A model generated the notes under the pieces. That model searched no databases. It had not been told where the DNA came from and worked only from the letters and a program-made list of their open reading frames with translations. Below, piece after piece: positions 43,587 to 53,054 of a stretch of DNA of 64,000 bases; positions within the stretch are counted from its first letter, which is position 1, and every line of letters begins with the position of its first letter. Source of the DNA: Lacibacter sediminis (GTDB lineage Bacteria; Bacteroidota; Bacteroidia; Chitinophagales; Chitinophagaceae); the NCBI RefSeq assembly GCF_014168535.1, contig NZ_CP060007.1, positions 3,968,001 to 4,032,000 on the forward strand, in the 5' to 3' direction. The position numbers were made by a program, and so were the translations under genes.

Positions 43587-45497
43587 ATGCTGTTTACTTT
43601 AAAAAAAATATCCGGTGCTTCTTTTCTGCTGTTTGTACTTACAACTTTTGCACATGCTCAACCCGCCCCGGCTCCTTATGGGGCGCTGCCGTCAGCACGT
43701 CAACTCACTTTGCACGAAATGGAAATGTATGCACTCATTCATTTCACGCCCACAACGTATGAAAATAAAGAATGGGGCTTTGGCGATGCAAACCCTTTGA
43801 TTTTTAACCCCACAAAATTTGATGCCAACCAGATTGCAGCAGCTATTAAAGCCGGCGGCTTCAAAGGTTTTACAGTTGTGGCAAAACACCACGATGGATT
43901 TTGTTTGTGGCCTACAAAAACAACTGCATATAATATCAGCAAAAGCCCTTTCAGAAACGGGAAAGGCGATATGGTAAAAGAATTTGCAGATGCCGCCAGA
44001 AAGAATGGATTGCAACTCGGCATTTATTGCTCACCATGGGACAGAAACAATACCAATTACGGTTCGCCCGAATATGTGACAAATGTTTATTATCCGCAAT
44101 TAAAAGAATTGTACAGCCGCTATGGAAAATTGTTCACGGTGTTTTATGATGGTGCAAACGGTGGTGATGGTTATTATGGCGGAACAAGAGAAAAAAGAAA
44201 AATTGACGCAGTTACTTATTACAACTTTGATAAAATATGGGAGATGGTAAGAAGCATGCAGCCGACAGCAAATATTTTCAGTGATGTTGGCCCTGATGTA
44301 AGATGGGTAGGTAATGAAAGAGGAATGGCTGCCGAAACAAGCTGGGCAACACTCACACCAACTCCACCGGATAACAGTTCGTTGCCTGCAGCACCCGGTT
44401 TTGCCGACAGTAAAATATTAACCACCGGCACACGTAATGGAAAATACTGGATACCTGCTGAGTGTGATGTACCCATGCGGCCGGGCTGGTTTTATCATCC
44501 TGAAGATGAAGAAAAAGTAAAAACAGCAAAGCAGCTACTCGATATTTATTATACAAGTGTTGGCCGTGGCGGCGTAATGGATCTTGGCGTGTCACCCACA
44601 ACCGATGGACTGTTGAGCAATGGTGATGTAAAAAAACTAAATGAGTTTGGCGCACTCTTAAAACAAACATTTGCTGTTAACCTTGCAAAAGGTGCCATTG
44701 TAAAAGCATCGAACACAAGAGCAGGCAGTACAAAATTTTCTGCGCAATTATTAACTGACAATGACCGCTATAGTTATTGGGCTACAGACGATTCGGTAAC
44801 TACACCCGATGTTGTTATTACTTTAAGTAAAACAACAAGGTTTAATGTTATACGTCTGCGGGAAAATATTAAACTCGGTCAACGCATTGAAGAAGTAGCT
44901 ATTGATATGTGGGAGCAAAACAAATGGGTGCAAATTGCAACGGCAACCAGCGTCGGGGCAAACAGGCTTATTCGTTTACCACAATATGTGCGTGCACAAA
45001 AACTACGGCTGCGTATTGAAAAATCGCCTGTATGTATTGCCCTCAGCGACTTTGGTCTTTTTGCAGAACCGGAATCATTGTTGCAGGCAACGAACACAAC
45101 AACCAAAAAAGAAATTTCAAAAACAGCCTGGAAAGTAGCTGAAGGATTTGAACAGGCAATTGATAACAACCCTGCCAGCATTTATACATCAGCAGAAGGA
45201 ATGCCACAATCGATCATCATCGATATGTTTACAGACCAAAGTTTCAGCTCATTCATTTATCAACCACGTACGGATGGTAAAAAAGAAGGCATTGCAGACC
45301 AATACAGTTTTTACATAAGCAAAGATGGCAAACTATGGGAGCTGGCAGTTGCAGGTGAATTTTCTAATATAGTAAACAACCCTATTGAGCAGTCAGTACC
45401 TGTTGGAAAAACATTAAAAGCGAGATTTATAAAGTTTGAAGCAAAACGGGTTGTTGAAGGAAATCGTTTAACCATTGCAGAAGTGGGTGTGCGATAA
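43587..45497 (+). CDS. secreted alpha-L-fucosidase (GH29)
   Basis: 636 residues with a signal peptide (about 1-24, ISGASFLLFVLTTFAHAQ). Catalytic (beta/alpha)8 domain residues ~30-350: MEMYALIHFTPTTYENKEWG, VVAKHHDGFCLWPTKTTAYN (substrate-contacting His-His), YCSPWDRN and FTVFYDGANGGDGYYG, where the Asp is the likely nucleophile. The C-terminal half has two discoidin/F5-8C-like carbohydrate-binding regions (about 370-490 and 510-636). It hydrolyses terminal alpha-L-fucose from glycans in the periplasm or outside. No SusC/SusD pair is next to it, so it is not part of an obvious polysaccharide utilisation locus here. Confidence 0.92.
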   Translation: MLFTLKKISGASFLLFVLTTFAHAQPAPAPYGALPSARQLTLHEMEMYALIHFTPTTYENKEWGFGDANPLIFNPTKFDANQIAAAIKAGGFKGFTVVAKHHDGFCLWPTKTTAYNISKSPFRNGKGDMVKEFADAARKNGLQLGIYCSPWDRNNTNYGSPEYVTNVYYPQLKELYSRYGKLFTVFYDGANGGDGYYGGTREKRKIDAVTYYNFDKIWEMVRSMQPTANIFSDVGPDVRWVGNERGMAAETSWATLTPTPPDNSSLPAAPGFADSKILTTGTRNGKYWIPAECDVPMRPGWFYHPEDEEKVKTAKQLLDIYYTSVGRGGVMDLGVSPTTDGLLSNGDVKKLNEFGALLKQTFAVNLAKGAIVKASNTRAGSTKFSAQLLTDNDRYSYWATDDSVTTPDVVITLSKTTRFNVIRLRENIKLGQRIEEVAIDMWEQNKWVQIATATSVGANRLIRLPQYVRAQKLRLRIEKSPVCIALSDFGLFAEPESLLQATNTTTKKEISKTAWKVAEGFEQAIDNNPASIYTSAEGMPQSIIIDMFTDQSFSSFIYQPRTDGKKEGIADQYSFYISKDGKLWELAVAGEFSNIVNNPIEQSVPVGKTLKARFIKFEAKRVVEGNRLTIAEVGVR

Positions 45498-45626
45498 GTA
45501 CTAAGGATTACTGCATATAACAAGTTTGATTTTTTTCCGGCGCAATTGCTTTAGATGAAATTAATTTATGAGTTCCTGCCGGCATCGTAATATTGTGATC
45601 AATTAACTACACTCAAATCAAGTTAC

Positions 45627-46241
45627 ATGTTTCAGGCTATTCAGGACCGTTGCGGGGCACTTGCAAAAAACTTCAGGGAAATTCCAACAGAACGGAAAGA
45701 GTTGCTGCAGATAATTGCAGATTATATTATTAACAAGCGGAATGCAAACGAAGCCATCAACCTGGTCTATGTATGTACGCACAATTCACGCCGTAGTCAT
45801 TTGGGCCAGGTGTGGGCTGCCGTAGCAGCAGCGTATTATGGTATTGCTAATGTTTCTACATTTTCAGGTGGCACAGAAGCAACTGCGTTTAACCCCAATG
45901 CCATCCAGGCATTAACTGCTGCAGGTTTCGATGTCAGGAAAACAAACGAGAGTAACAATCCTGTGTATGAAGTTTATTTTTCTGAAAAAGAATTTACCAC
46001 CTGTTTTTCGAAAGTATACAACCACGAAGTAAACCCCGAACAAAATTTTGCAGCGATCATGACCTGTTCGGATGCAGAAGATAATTGTCCATTCATTCCC
46101 GGTTGTGATCTGCGTATCGGCACTACCTACAACGATCCAAAAGCATTTGATACGACTATTCTGCAGAATGAAAAATATACCGAACGCAGTAACCAGATAG
46201 CAATGGAATGCTTATATGTTTTTTCAAAAGTAGTTGAATAA
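45627..46241 (+). CDS. low-molecular-weight phosphatase/arsenate reductase-like protein
   Basis: 204 residues, soluble. The P-loop VYVCTHNSRRSHLGQ (about residues 46-60) contains the CX5R active site of low-molecular-weight tyrosine phosphatases and thioredoxin-coupled arsenate reductases. FSGGTEATAFNPNAIQAL resembles the corresponding second loop, and the C-terminal DAEDNCPFIPGCDLRI has two additional cysteines. An N-terminal extension of about 45 residues precedes the phosphatase fold. Arsenate reduction, phosphoarginine or tyrosine dephosphorylation cannot be told apart from sequence. No ars genes lie nearby. Confidence 0.82.
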   Translation: MFQAIQDRCGALAKNFREIPTERKELLQIIADYIINKRNANEAINLVYVCTHNSRRSHLGQVWAAVAAAYYGIANVSTFSGGTEATAFNPNAIQALTAAGFDVRKTNESNNPVYEVYFSEKEFTTCFSKVYNHEVNPEQNFAAIMTCSDAEDNCPFIPGCDLRIGTTYNDPKAFDTTILQNEKYTERSNQIAMECLYVFSKVVE

Positions 46242-46259
46242 AAGAATAGCCGTTGACTT

Positions 46260-46300
46260 ATCATCAGACTGCTTCGTTCCTCGCAGTGACGTTCTCTTTT
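46260..46300. repeat. CEERS-type dispersed repeat
   Basis: CATCAGACTGCTTCGTTCCT then CGCAGTGACGTTCTC. On the minus strand this is CGTCACTGCGAGGAACGAAG followed by CAGTCTG, whose spurious translation contains HCEERS, the hallmark of a repeat known across several phyla. It lies between the convergent phosphatase-like and aquaporin genes. Confidence 0.7.
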
Positions 46301-46319
46301 GTTGATGATTACTTTAAGT

Positions 46320-47030
46320 TTATGCCTGTAGTAATTGGAATACAAATGCAGCAATTACAGCACCAATGATTGGGCCTACAACAGGAATCCAGCTATAATT
46401 CCAATTACTGTTGCCTTTGTTTTTAATAGGCAATAAAAAATGCATGATGCGTGGACCAAGATCTCTTGATGGATTAATGGCATAACCGGTTGGTCCGCCT
46501 AAACTTACTCCAATACCTAACACAAGTAATGCAACAGGTAGTGCATCCAATGCACCTAAACTGTTTTGCGGTGCTGCAATAAATAACACACCAAGCATCA
46601 GCGCAAACGTACCGATGGCTTCTGTTATTAAATTATAAAGCACATTGGGTATTGCAGGTGAATTACAGAACACGGCGAGTTTTGCATCAGCATCTTCGGT
46701 TGCATCAAAATGTTGTTTGTAAGCCAGCCACATTAAACCGGAACCTGTCATGGCTCCCAAAAACTGTGCAGCGATATAGGAAGGAACAGAACCCCAATCA
46801 AATTTTCCGATACTTGCCAACGCAATGGTGATTGCAGGATTTAAATGTGCACCACTAACTGTTGCACTGCTGTAAACACCAACGAACACAGCTACCGCCC
46901 AGCCGAATGCAATTACAATTAATCCGCTGTTGTTGCCTTTGGTTTTTGTTAATAGTACATTAGCAACAACGCTGTTGCCTAACAACAGCAATAACATTGA
47001 ACCGATATATTCAGCAAGAAAAGGAGTCAT
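46320..47030 (-). CDS. aquaglyceroporin (MIP family)
   Basis: 236 residues with six transmembrane segments. First pore motif NPA in SGAHLNPAITIAL (about residue 66); the second is NPS in YAINPSRDLGPRIMHF rather than NPA. The Arg and Asp after the second motif (SRDLGPR) match the glycerol-facilitator subgroup. Placed downstream of glpK and glpD on the same strand, so glycerol uptake is likely. Start ATG at 47030. Confidence 0.9.
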   Translation of the reverse strand: MTPFLAEYIGSMLLLLLGNSVVANVLLTKTKGNNSGLIVIAFGWAVAVFVGVYSSATVSGAHLNPAITIALASIGKFDWGSVPSYIAAQFLGAMTGSGLMWLAYKQHFDATEDADAKLAVFCNSPAIPNVLYNLITEAIGTFALMLGVLFIAAPQNSLGALDALPVALLVLGIGVSLGGPTGYAINPSRDLGPRIMHFLLPIKNKGNSNWNYSWIPVVGPIIGAVIAAFVFQLLQA

Positions 47031-47033
47031 ATG

Positions 47034-47152
47034 GCAGATTTGCGATTTTAGATTTATGATTTCGGATATATTCTGCTATGAAAATGTTACTGTATAATCC
47101 GTCAGACGGTGGCGTTCTTCTTACTTCGTACCTCGTACTTCTAACTTCGTAC
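47034..47152. repeat. word-like repeats filling the glpD-aquaporin gap
   Basis: Minus strand after the glpD stop: GTACGAAGTTAGAAGTACGA, GGTACGAAGTAAGAAG. Further on, CCGAAATCATAAATC, TAAAATCGCAAATC run to within a few bases of the aquaporin ATG. The first family follows a stop codon, the second precedes a start codon, and each has a counterpart near the nuo genes. Confidence 0.55.
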
Positions 47153-48703
47153 TTAACTCAACACATATCCTTTCGCCACCTCATTAAACGCTGAGATTTG
47201 TTGTTGCTTCCACGCTTCATCCTTGTTCAACTCCTTCATCATAATATCAGCAACAAGCGGTGCTGCATCGATCGCTGCTTTCGCATCAAGGATCAATGCT
47301 CTTGTTCTTCTCGATAATACATCTTCCAACGTCATGGCCATTTCATGACCCACTGCCCAAAAAACCTCTGCAACCGTGTAAGGAAGATTGGGATGAATCA
47401 ATTGCGAATAACCCTGGTGTTGCAGATAGCGAATGGCTGCTGCATCACTTCCATAGTAATGAAGCGGATCATCAAAATCCACTTTCTTCATCCAGCCATG
47501 CAGCTTCATGGTTTCTGTTTGGCATCGGGTGTATGCAAGGCCACCTTCGTAGTGAGCTTTTAAAATTACTTCCTGCGCCATCTTACGATACGTGGTCCAT
47601 TTGCCACCGCTGATATTGATCATGCCGCCTTTCGATACCCAAATAGTATGATCACGGGGAAGCACAGCCGTTTTCTTTTGTCCGGGCACTTTCACCAAGG
47701 GACGCAAACCGGCAAACACACTTTTAACATCGCTGCGTTTTAATCCTGTATGCACATAACGGTTAAAGTGATTGATCACAAACTCCACTTCATCTTCCAA
47801 GGGCAATGGTTCAATAACTGCTGTTTCGACACTTGTATCGGTTGTACCAATAATTACCTTATCATGAAACGGAACGGCAAATAATACACGACCATCATCT
47901 GTACGTGGAATAAACAATGCCTGATCGCCGGGGAAAAATGTTTTATCCACGACAATATGGATTCCCTGCGAAGGTGATACCGTTCTTGTCAAGCCATCAT
48001 CATCCATCTTCAACACATCATCCACAAACACACCTGTTGCGTTGATCACAACAGTTCCTCTCGCTTCATATGTTTCGTCTGTTAAAGAATCATGAATGTG
48101 AACGCCAGTTACTTTCCCCTGTTCATGAATGAGATTGGTTACTTTGCAGTAATTCAAAACGGTTGCACTTACATCGGCCGCTGTTAACGCTAACGATACA
48201 CACAAACGTGCATCATCAAACTGTCCGTCGTAATAAGCCACACCGCCACTTAGTTTTTTTCCGTCTAGCCCCTTGATGTATTCCTGTGTTTTTTTGATCG
48301 ATAAAATTTCACTCGGGCCAAGACTTAATTTTGCTGAAAGGAAATTGTACACTTTCAAACCCAATCCATAATATAATTTTTCCCACCAACGATAAGCAGG
48401 TAATACCAGTTTTAACCGATGAGCAATGTGTGGCGCATTCTTCAGCAATAATCCACGTTCACGGAGAGCATCACGCACCAAACGGAAATTTCCTTGTTGT
48501 AGATACCGAACGCCACCATGAATCAATTTAGTTGAACGACTGGATGTTCCTTTTCCAAAATCGTGTTGCTCCAGTAAAAGTGTTTTGTATCCACGTGCTG
48601 CAGCATCCACTGCTGCACCCAAGCCAGTTGCACCACCACCAATAATGATAATGTCCCAGTGGTTGGTGGTTTTTAATTGTTGTATTTGTTGTGAACGATT
48701 CAA
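47153..48703 (-). CDS. glpD: glycerol-3-phosphate dehydrogenase/oxidase, FAD-dependent
   Basis: 516 residues. FAD-binding Rossmann motif DIIIIGGGATGLGAAVDAAAR at the N-terminus, EQHDFGKGTSSRSTKLIHGG (GlpD signature), VVINATGVFVDDVL and LFAVPFHDKVIIGTTDT further on, and a C-terminal DAO domain. Oxidises glycerol-3-phosphate to DHAP, passing electrons to quinone. The frame has no ATG before the FAD motif; an in-frame stop lies just upstream of TTG at 48701-48703, so TTG is the likely start. Middle gene of glpK-glpD-aquaporin. Confidence 0.95.
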   Translation of the reverse strand: MNRSQQIQQLKTTNHWDIIIIGGGATGLGAAVDAAARGYKTLLLEQHDFGKGTSSRSTKLIHGGVRYLQQGNFRLVRDALRERGLLLKNAPHIAHRLKLVLPAYRWWEKLYYGLGLKVYNFLSAKLSLGPSEILSIKKTQEYIKGLDGKKLSGGVAYYDGQFDDARLCVSLALTAADVSATVLNYCKVTNLIHEQGKVTGVHIHDSLTDETYEARGTVVINATGVFVDDVLKMDDDGLTRTVSPSQGIHIVVDKTFFPGDQALFIPRTDDGRVLFAVPFHDKVIIGTTDTSVETAVIEPLPLEDEVEFVINHFNRYVHTGLKRSDVKSVFAGLRPLVKVPGQKKTAVLPRDHTIWVSKGGMINISGGKWTTYRKMAQEVILKAHYEGGLAYTRCQTETMKLHGWMKKVDFDDPLHYYGSDAAAIRYLQHQGYSQLIHPNLPYTVAEVFWAVGHEMAMTLEDVLSRRTRALILDAKAAIDAAPLVADIMMKELNKDEAWKQQQISAFNEVAKGYVLS

Positions 48704-48828
48704 ATAGTTAAGTTAAAAGTCAAAAGTGAAAGCCCTAAAGTTAATGCATGTAATTAAAATGAACCTTGTTTATGCCGATTGGTCTGCGATCACACTTTTT
48801 GCTTTTGACTCTTGGGTTTTTATTTTGC
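48704..48828. repeat. glpK-glpD spacer with AGTCAAAAG inverted repeat
   Basis: AGTCAAAAG at 48718-48726 and CTTTTGACT at 48802-48810 are perfect complements; the flanking sequence (AGTTAAAAGTCAAAAGTGAA) has the same degenerate word character seen elsewhere in this window. Confidence 0.45.
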
Positions 48829-50313
48829 TCAATAACTCTGCGCTGCTTTCACGGCTTTCTTCCAGCCATTCATCAGGGTTTCCCGTTTTTCTTCGTCCAT
48901 GCTGCTCTCAAATTTTCGATCGACCTGCCACTGTTCCTGTATTTCATCAATACTGTTCCAGTAACCTGTGGCCAGTCCGGCAAGATAAGCTGCACCCAAC
49001 GCCGTTGTCTCCGTAATACGGGGACGCACAACCGCCGTATTCAACAGATCACTTTGGAACTGCATCAATAAATTATTGACAGTGGCACCACCATCAACTC
49101 TCAATTCTTTTATTTCAATACCCGAATCGGCCTCCATCGCTTTCAACACATCCACTGTTTGATAAGCAATACTGTCCAACGCTGCTTTCGCAAAATGGGC
49201 GGCTGTTGTTCCCCTTGTAATACCTACAATGGTTCCTCTTGCATGTTGATTCCAATAAGGAGCACCCAGACCTGTAAAGGCCGGCACCATATACACACCA
49301 TCACTGTCGGTTACTTTTGCTGCGAGCTTTTCAATATCGGTTGATGAACGGATAATGCCCAATCCATCACGCAGCCATTGCACCACTGCGCCTGCAATAA
49401 ATACGCTTCCCTCCAAAGCATATTCGGTTTTGCCATTGATTTTCCAGGCAACTGTTGTCAACAGATTATTTTTTGAGATAACTGCTTTCTCTCCTGTATT
49501 CATCAGCATAAAACAACCGGTACCATACGTATTCTTCACCATACCGGAGTGCGTACACAACTGGCCAAACAATGCACTCTGCTGATCGCCTGCAATCCCT
49601 GCAATGGGGATATTGGTAGCCGTTAGTATATTTTGTGTGGTACCGAATACTTCACTGCTGCTGCGTATTTGCGGCAACATGTTACCAGGTATGTTGAAGA
49701 TCTTCTCTAACTCACCATCCCATTGCAGCGTTTGTAAATTCATGAGCATGGTGCGACTTGCATTGCTTACATCCGTGGCATGCACCTGCCCTTTCGTAAG
49801 TTTCCACAACAACCACGTGTCAATCGTTCCAAAACAGAGTTCGCCTTTTTCTGCTTTTGTTCTAGCGCCATCCACATTGTCTAATATCCATTTCACTTTT
49901 GATGCGCTGAAGTATGCATCTACGACCAATCCTGTTCGTTGTTGAATGAGGATGTGCAGATTTTTTCGTTTCAGTTCATCACAAAAATCAGCTGTGCGTC
50001 TGTCTTGCCATACGATTGCATTGTAAACAGGTTTACCTGTATTGCGATCCCACACCACGGTTGTTTCCCGTTGATTGGTAATACCAATGGCATGGATATT
50101 TTCTGTATTTAATCCTGCTTTTGTAATTGCTTCTGCAGCTACACCCAATTGTGTACTCCAGATCTCTTCAGGATCATGTTCCACCCAACCGGGTTGCGGA
50201 AAGATCTGTTTGAATTCTTTTTGTGCAACCGATACAATGCTTCCATCATGATCAAACACAATGGCACGGCTGCTGGTTGTTCCCTGGTCTAAGGCAAGAA
50301 TGTATTTCGTCAT
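48829..50313 (-). CDS. glpK: glycerol kinase
   Basis: 494 residues, FGGY family. N-terminal LALDQGTTSSRAIVFDHDG (ATP-binding phosphate motif), QEFKQ-like conserved IFPQPGWVEHDPEEIW, NQRETTVVWDRNTGKP (glycerol-binding Arg-Glu), GIAGDQQSALFGQLC and RVDGGATVNNLLMQFQ. Phosphorylates glycerol using ATP. The length is normal. First gene of the glycerol operon. No GlpR-type regulator is adjacent. Confidence 0.97.
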   Translation of the reverse strand: MTKYILALDQGTTSSRAIVFDHDGSIVSVAQKEFKQIFPQPGWVEHDPEEIWSTQLGVAAEAITKAGLNTENIHAIGITNQRETTVVWDRNTGKPVYNAIVWQDRRTADFCDELKRKNLHILIQQRTGLVVDAYFSASKVKWILDNVDGARTKAEKGELCFGTIDTWLLWKLTKGQVHATDVSNASRTMLMNLQTLQWDGELEKIFNIPGNMLPQIRSSSEVFGTTQNILTATNIPIAGIAGDQQSALFGQLCTHSGMVKNTYGTGCFMLMNTGEKAVISKNNLLTTVAWKINGKTEYALEGSVFIAGAVVQWLRDGLGIIRSSTDIEKLAAKVTDSDGVYMVPAFTGLGAPYWNQHARGTIVGITRGTTAAHFAKAALDSIAYQTVDVLKAMEADSGIEIKELRVDGGATVNNLLMQFQSDLLNTAVVRPRITETTALGAAYLAGLATGYWNSIDEIQEQWQVDRKFESSMDEEKRETLMNGWKKAVKAAQSY

Positions 50314-50349
50314 GAAAACAAGTTACACAAAAACCTGTTGCAAGAATCA

Positions 50350-51756
50350 TTAGAAAATAATGTGGGAAAAACCGAAATTGAAATTGCCTGTTACAATATT
50401 TTTATTATAAGCAGGCATTGAGATTATATTATCTCTAAACTCTGTGTAGTAGTAATTAATATCTGCGTCAAGGAATAGTCTTGTACGGAAATTAATAAAG
50501 TAGCCAGCCGATAATCGCAAACCCGGAACAAGCGAAAAATATGAATGTCGGCCTATTCCCATATTTTGTTGCCCATAAACAGCATCAAAGCTCAGGCCTC
50601 CATTTACAATCGTCCGGTTTGTTGGAAAATAGCCAACCCCATAAAACGAGTTGAACGATAACTGCGGGTATGTTTCAAATTGTTCAAACTCAACCGGACC
50701 GGAAATCGATTCACTTTTTCTGGTATCTCTCCTAAAAGTTTGTCTGAAACGAATTGACGCAGAAGCAACCCGCTGCCACTGCAGTGTTATTGGCTTTTGG
50801 TACTCAATTCCTATTTCCGGTTCATAAAAATATTCGATCTGCTTCGTATCATCCTTGTAAGGAAATGAAGTTGAGTCTGTCATTCTCACTCCGGCAACAT
50901 TGAAACTAATCCCGGGCTTTAGTTGTGCATAGATTCTTGTACCACTTAACCTTCCGGGATTGAATGCAAGCAACCAGTTATCATTCACTGTTGTAAAGTA
51001 GGCAATCGACGGGGTCTTTACCAACTGTTTGCTTTGTAAAAACGAATCGATGCGTGTCAATTCATAAATCAGACGTTTACGATCATCAAATACACGACGG
51101 TTGTTAATGTCAGTGATCAGCACAGCCAGTTCGTATTGCGTTGCAGCATCCGGCACACGATCAAGCAGCCCCATTTTCTGCAGGTCGTTTATAATGAACT
51201 TTGCCATCTGAGCATCCTGCACATTTTCCAACCGACCTTTTCCTGCGCCAAGTATCAGCATATTCGAAATACCGTTACTTTTTATTTTACTATCTCTGAA
51301 TGGTGATCTATAATTTTGCGAGTTGCTTACAACTCCTAGCTCATTCCCCACCTCAAAAAACAAATTTCTGCTATTAAAAAAACGATCCACCCTGCTCCAA
51401 TCTGCATCAAGTATTATTTGTCGGTTACGTTCTGTAACCACGCCACCAGTGTCGTTTTTAACAAAATTGAATACCGGGTTAAAACTAATTGTGGAAATGT
51501 GTTGACGCTTATCGGTACTGATTATCCGGTAATAATTGATGACGGAATTGGAGTTAAATTGGTTTCCCTTAACATCGGTTCGAGTACCCCCTTTCCCATC
51601 ATATAAACTTCCGGATGCGTTGAAATTTAGCAGTAATGCTTTAAACCCAGGTGTGCGGTATTTGTAATCCTTTAATTGAAAACTGCTGTCTTGACTTAGA
51701 GAAACAAAAGGGAGTATAAGTAAGCAAATTGTAACGAGAAGTATAAGTTGCTTCAT
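50350..51756 (-). CDS. outer-membrane beta-barrel-like protein of unknown function
   Basis: 468 residues from ATG at 51756, with a signal peptide (QLILLVTICLLILPFVSLS). The mature part is rich in alternating aromatic/polar strands (WQRVASASIRFRQTFRR, TYPQLSFNSFYGVGYFPT, LFLDADINYYYTEFRD) and ends in the pattern FGFSHIIF with C-terminal Phe, typical of outer-membrane barrels. A helical region (about 170-260) interrupts the strands. I do not recognise a family or ligand. Divergent from the following GNAT-like gene. Confidence 0.7.
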   Translation of the reverse strand: MKQLILLVTICLLILPFVSLSQDSSFQLKDYKYRTPGFKALLLNFNASGSLYDGKGGTRTDVKGNQFNSNSVINYYRIISTDKRQHISTISFNPVFNFVKNDTGGVVTERNRQIILDADWSRVDRFFNSRNLFFEVGNELGVVSNSQNYRSPFRDSKIKSNGISNMLILGAGKGRLENVQDAQMAKFIINDLQKMGLLDRVPDAATQYELAVLITDINNRRVFDDRKRLIYELTRIDSFLQSKQLVKTPSIAYFTTVNDNWLLAFNPGRLSGTRIYAQLKPGISFNVAGVRMTDSTSFPYKDDTKQIEYFYEPEIGIEYQKPITLQWQRVASASIRFRQTFRRDTRKSESISGPVEFEQFETYPQLSFNSFYGVGYFPTNRTIVNGGLSFDAVYGQQNMGIGRHSYFSLVPGLRLSAGYFINFRTRLFLDADINYYYTEFRDNIISMPAYNKNIVTGNFNFGFSHIIF

Positions 51757-51872
51757 AAGTAGTAGGTTTAGTAGCTCAAAAATAGATTTATGCATGTACT
51801 ACGCCACTAAATAAGTCATAAATAAAACAAAATATCCTGTTAAGAAAGTTCAGCTAAATTTGGTGCTCTATT

Positions 51873-53033
51873 ATGCAAACAATTGAAGTCACTGACAGGC
51901 GCTCAGCAAAAGAATTTTTACAGGTTGCAGTGGAATTATATAAACATGATGCCAACTGGATCCGTCCGTTGGATAAGGATATTGAACAGGTATTTGATGA
52001 AAAGAAGAACAAAGCCTTTCGGCATGGTGAAGTGATCCGCTGGGTGTTAAAAAATGATGTTGGAAAATTGATTGGACGCATAGCTGCTTTCGTCAATAAA
52101 AAATACAAATCGAAAGGCGATGATGTGCCGGTTGGCGGTGTTGGATTTTTTGAATGCATCAATGATCAGTCTGCAGCCAATTATTTATTTGATACAGCGA
52201 AGCAATGGCTGCAAAGCAATGGCATGGAAGCAATGGACGGGCCTATCAACTTTGGCGAACGTGACCGTTGGTGGGGTTTGCAGGTGGAAGGATTTCAACA
52301 GCCCTTGTATTGCATGAACTATAATCTTCCTTACTATCAACAGTTGTTTGAGCATTATGGTTTTCAGTTATTTTTCAATCAATATTGTTATTCGCTCAAA
52401 GTGAAGGATAAGTTGAGTGAAAAATTTTATGAGCGTCATGATCGCTTAGCGAGAGATCCCAACTACAAATCTGTTCACATCAAAGTAAGTCAACTCGAAA
52501 AATTTGCAAAAGATTTTTGCATAGTCTACAACAAAGCATGGGCGGGTCATTCCGGGTTAAAGCAGATGGAAGAAAAAACTGCAATGGCGATGTTCAATGC
52601 CATGAAGCCGGTGATGGATGAACGCATCAGTTGGTTTACCTATTACAAAGATGAACCGGTTGCGATCTGGCTCAACCTGCCCGATCTTAATCAATGGTTC
52701 ATGGAACTACATGGGCGATTTGATCTCTGGAGCAAACTCAAATTTCTTTGGGTAAAAGCTACGAAGCGAAATAAAAAATTCACCGGTATCATCTTTGGTA
52801 TTGTACCCGAACATCAGCACAAAGGTGTAGATGCATTTATGATCATTGAAGCTGCCAAAGTGATACAGGCTCCCATGTTATACGACGATTATGAAATGCA
52901 ATGGATCGGCGATTTCAATCCCCGCATGATGAACGTGGCTGCAAGCCTTGGCACCCATATCAGCCGTCGATTGATTACCTATCGCTTTTTGTTTGACAGG
53001 GGAAAAGAGTTTAAACGACATCCGGTGTTGTAA
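51873..53033 (+). CDS. GNAT-like acyltransferase family protein
   Basis: 386 residues, soluble. The N-terminal half (KEFLQVAVELYKHDANWIRP, VGGVGFFECINDQSAANYLF, GPINFGERDRWWGLQVEGF) matches a Bacteroidota/proteobacterial family of GNAT-fold proteins without assigned substrate. The C-terminal half has a second GNAT-like part with FGIVPEHQHKGVDAFMIIEA, resembling the acetyl-CoA-binding A motif. An N-acyltransferase activity is inferred from fold resemblance only. Twenty-one bases before the membrane-protein pair, so possibly cotranscribed with it. Confidence 0.65.
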   Translation: MQTIEVTDRRSAKEFLQVAVELYKHDANWIRPLDKDIEQVFDEKKNKAFRHGEVIRWVLKNDVGKLIGRIAAFVNKKYKSKGDDVPVGGVGFFECINDQSAANYLFDTAKQWLQSNGMEAMDGPINFGERDRWWGLQVEGFQQPLYCMNYNLPYYQQLFEHYGFQLFFNQYCYSLKVKDKLSEKFYERHDRLARDPNYKSVHIKVSQLEKFAKDFCIVYNKAWAGHSGLKQMEEKTAMAMFNAMKPVMDERISWFTYYKDEPVAIWLNLPDLNQWFMELHGRFDLWSKLKFLWVKATKRNKKFTGIIFGIVPEHQHKGVDAFMIIEAAKVIQAPMLYDDYEMQWIGDFNPRMMNVAASLGTHISRRLITYRFLFDRGKEFKRHPVL

Positions 53034-53054
53034 AAAATTCTTAACATTACGGTC

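Noticed and set aside
46127..46354. 75-codon minus-strand ORF containing HCEERS
   Set aside because: It is the known spurious translation of a dispersed repeat and overlaps both the phosphatase-like gene and the aquaporin end.
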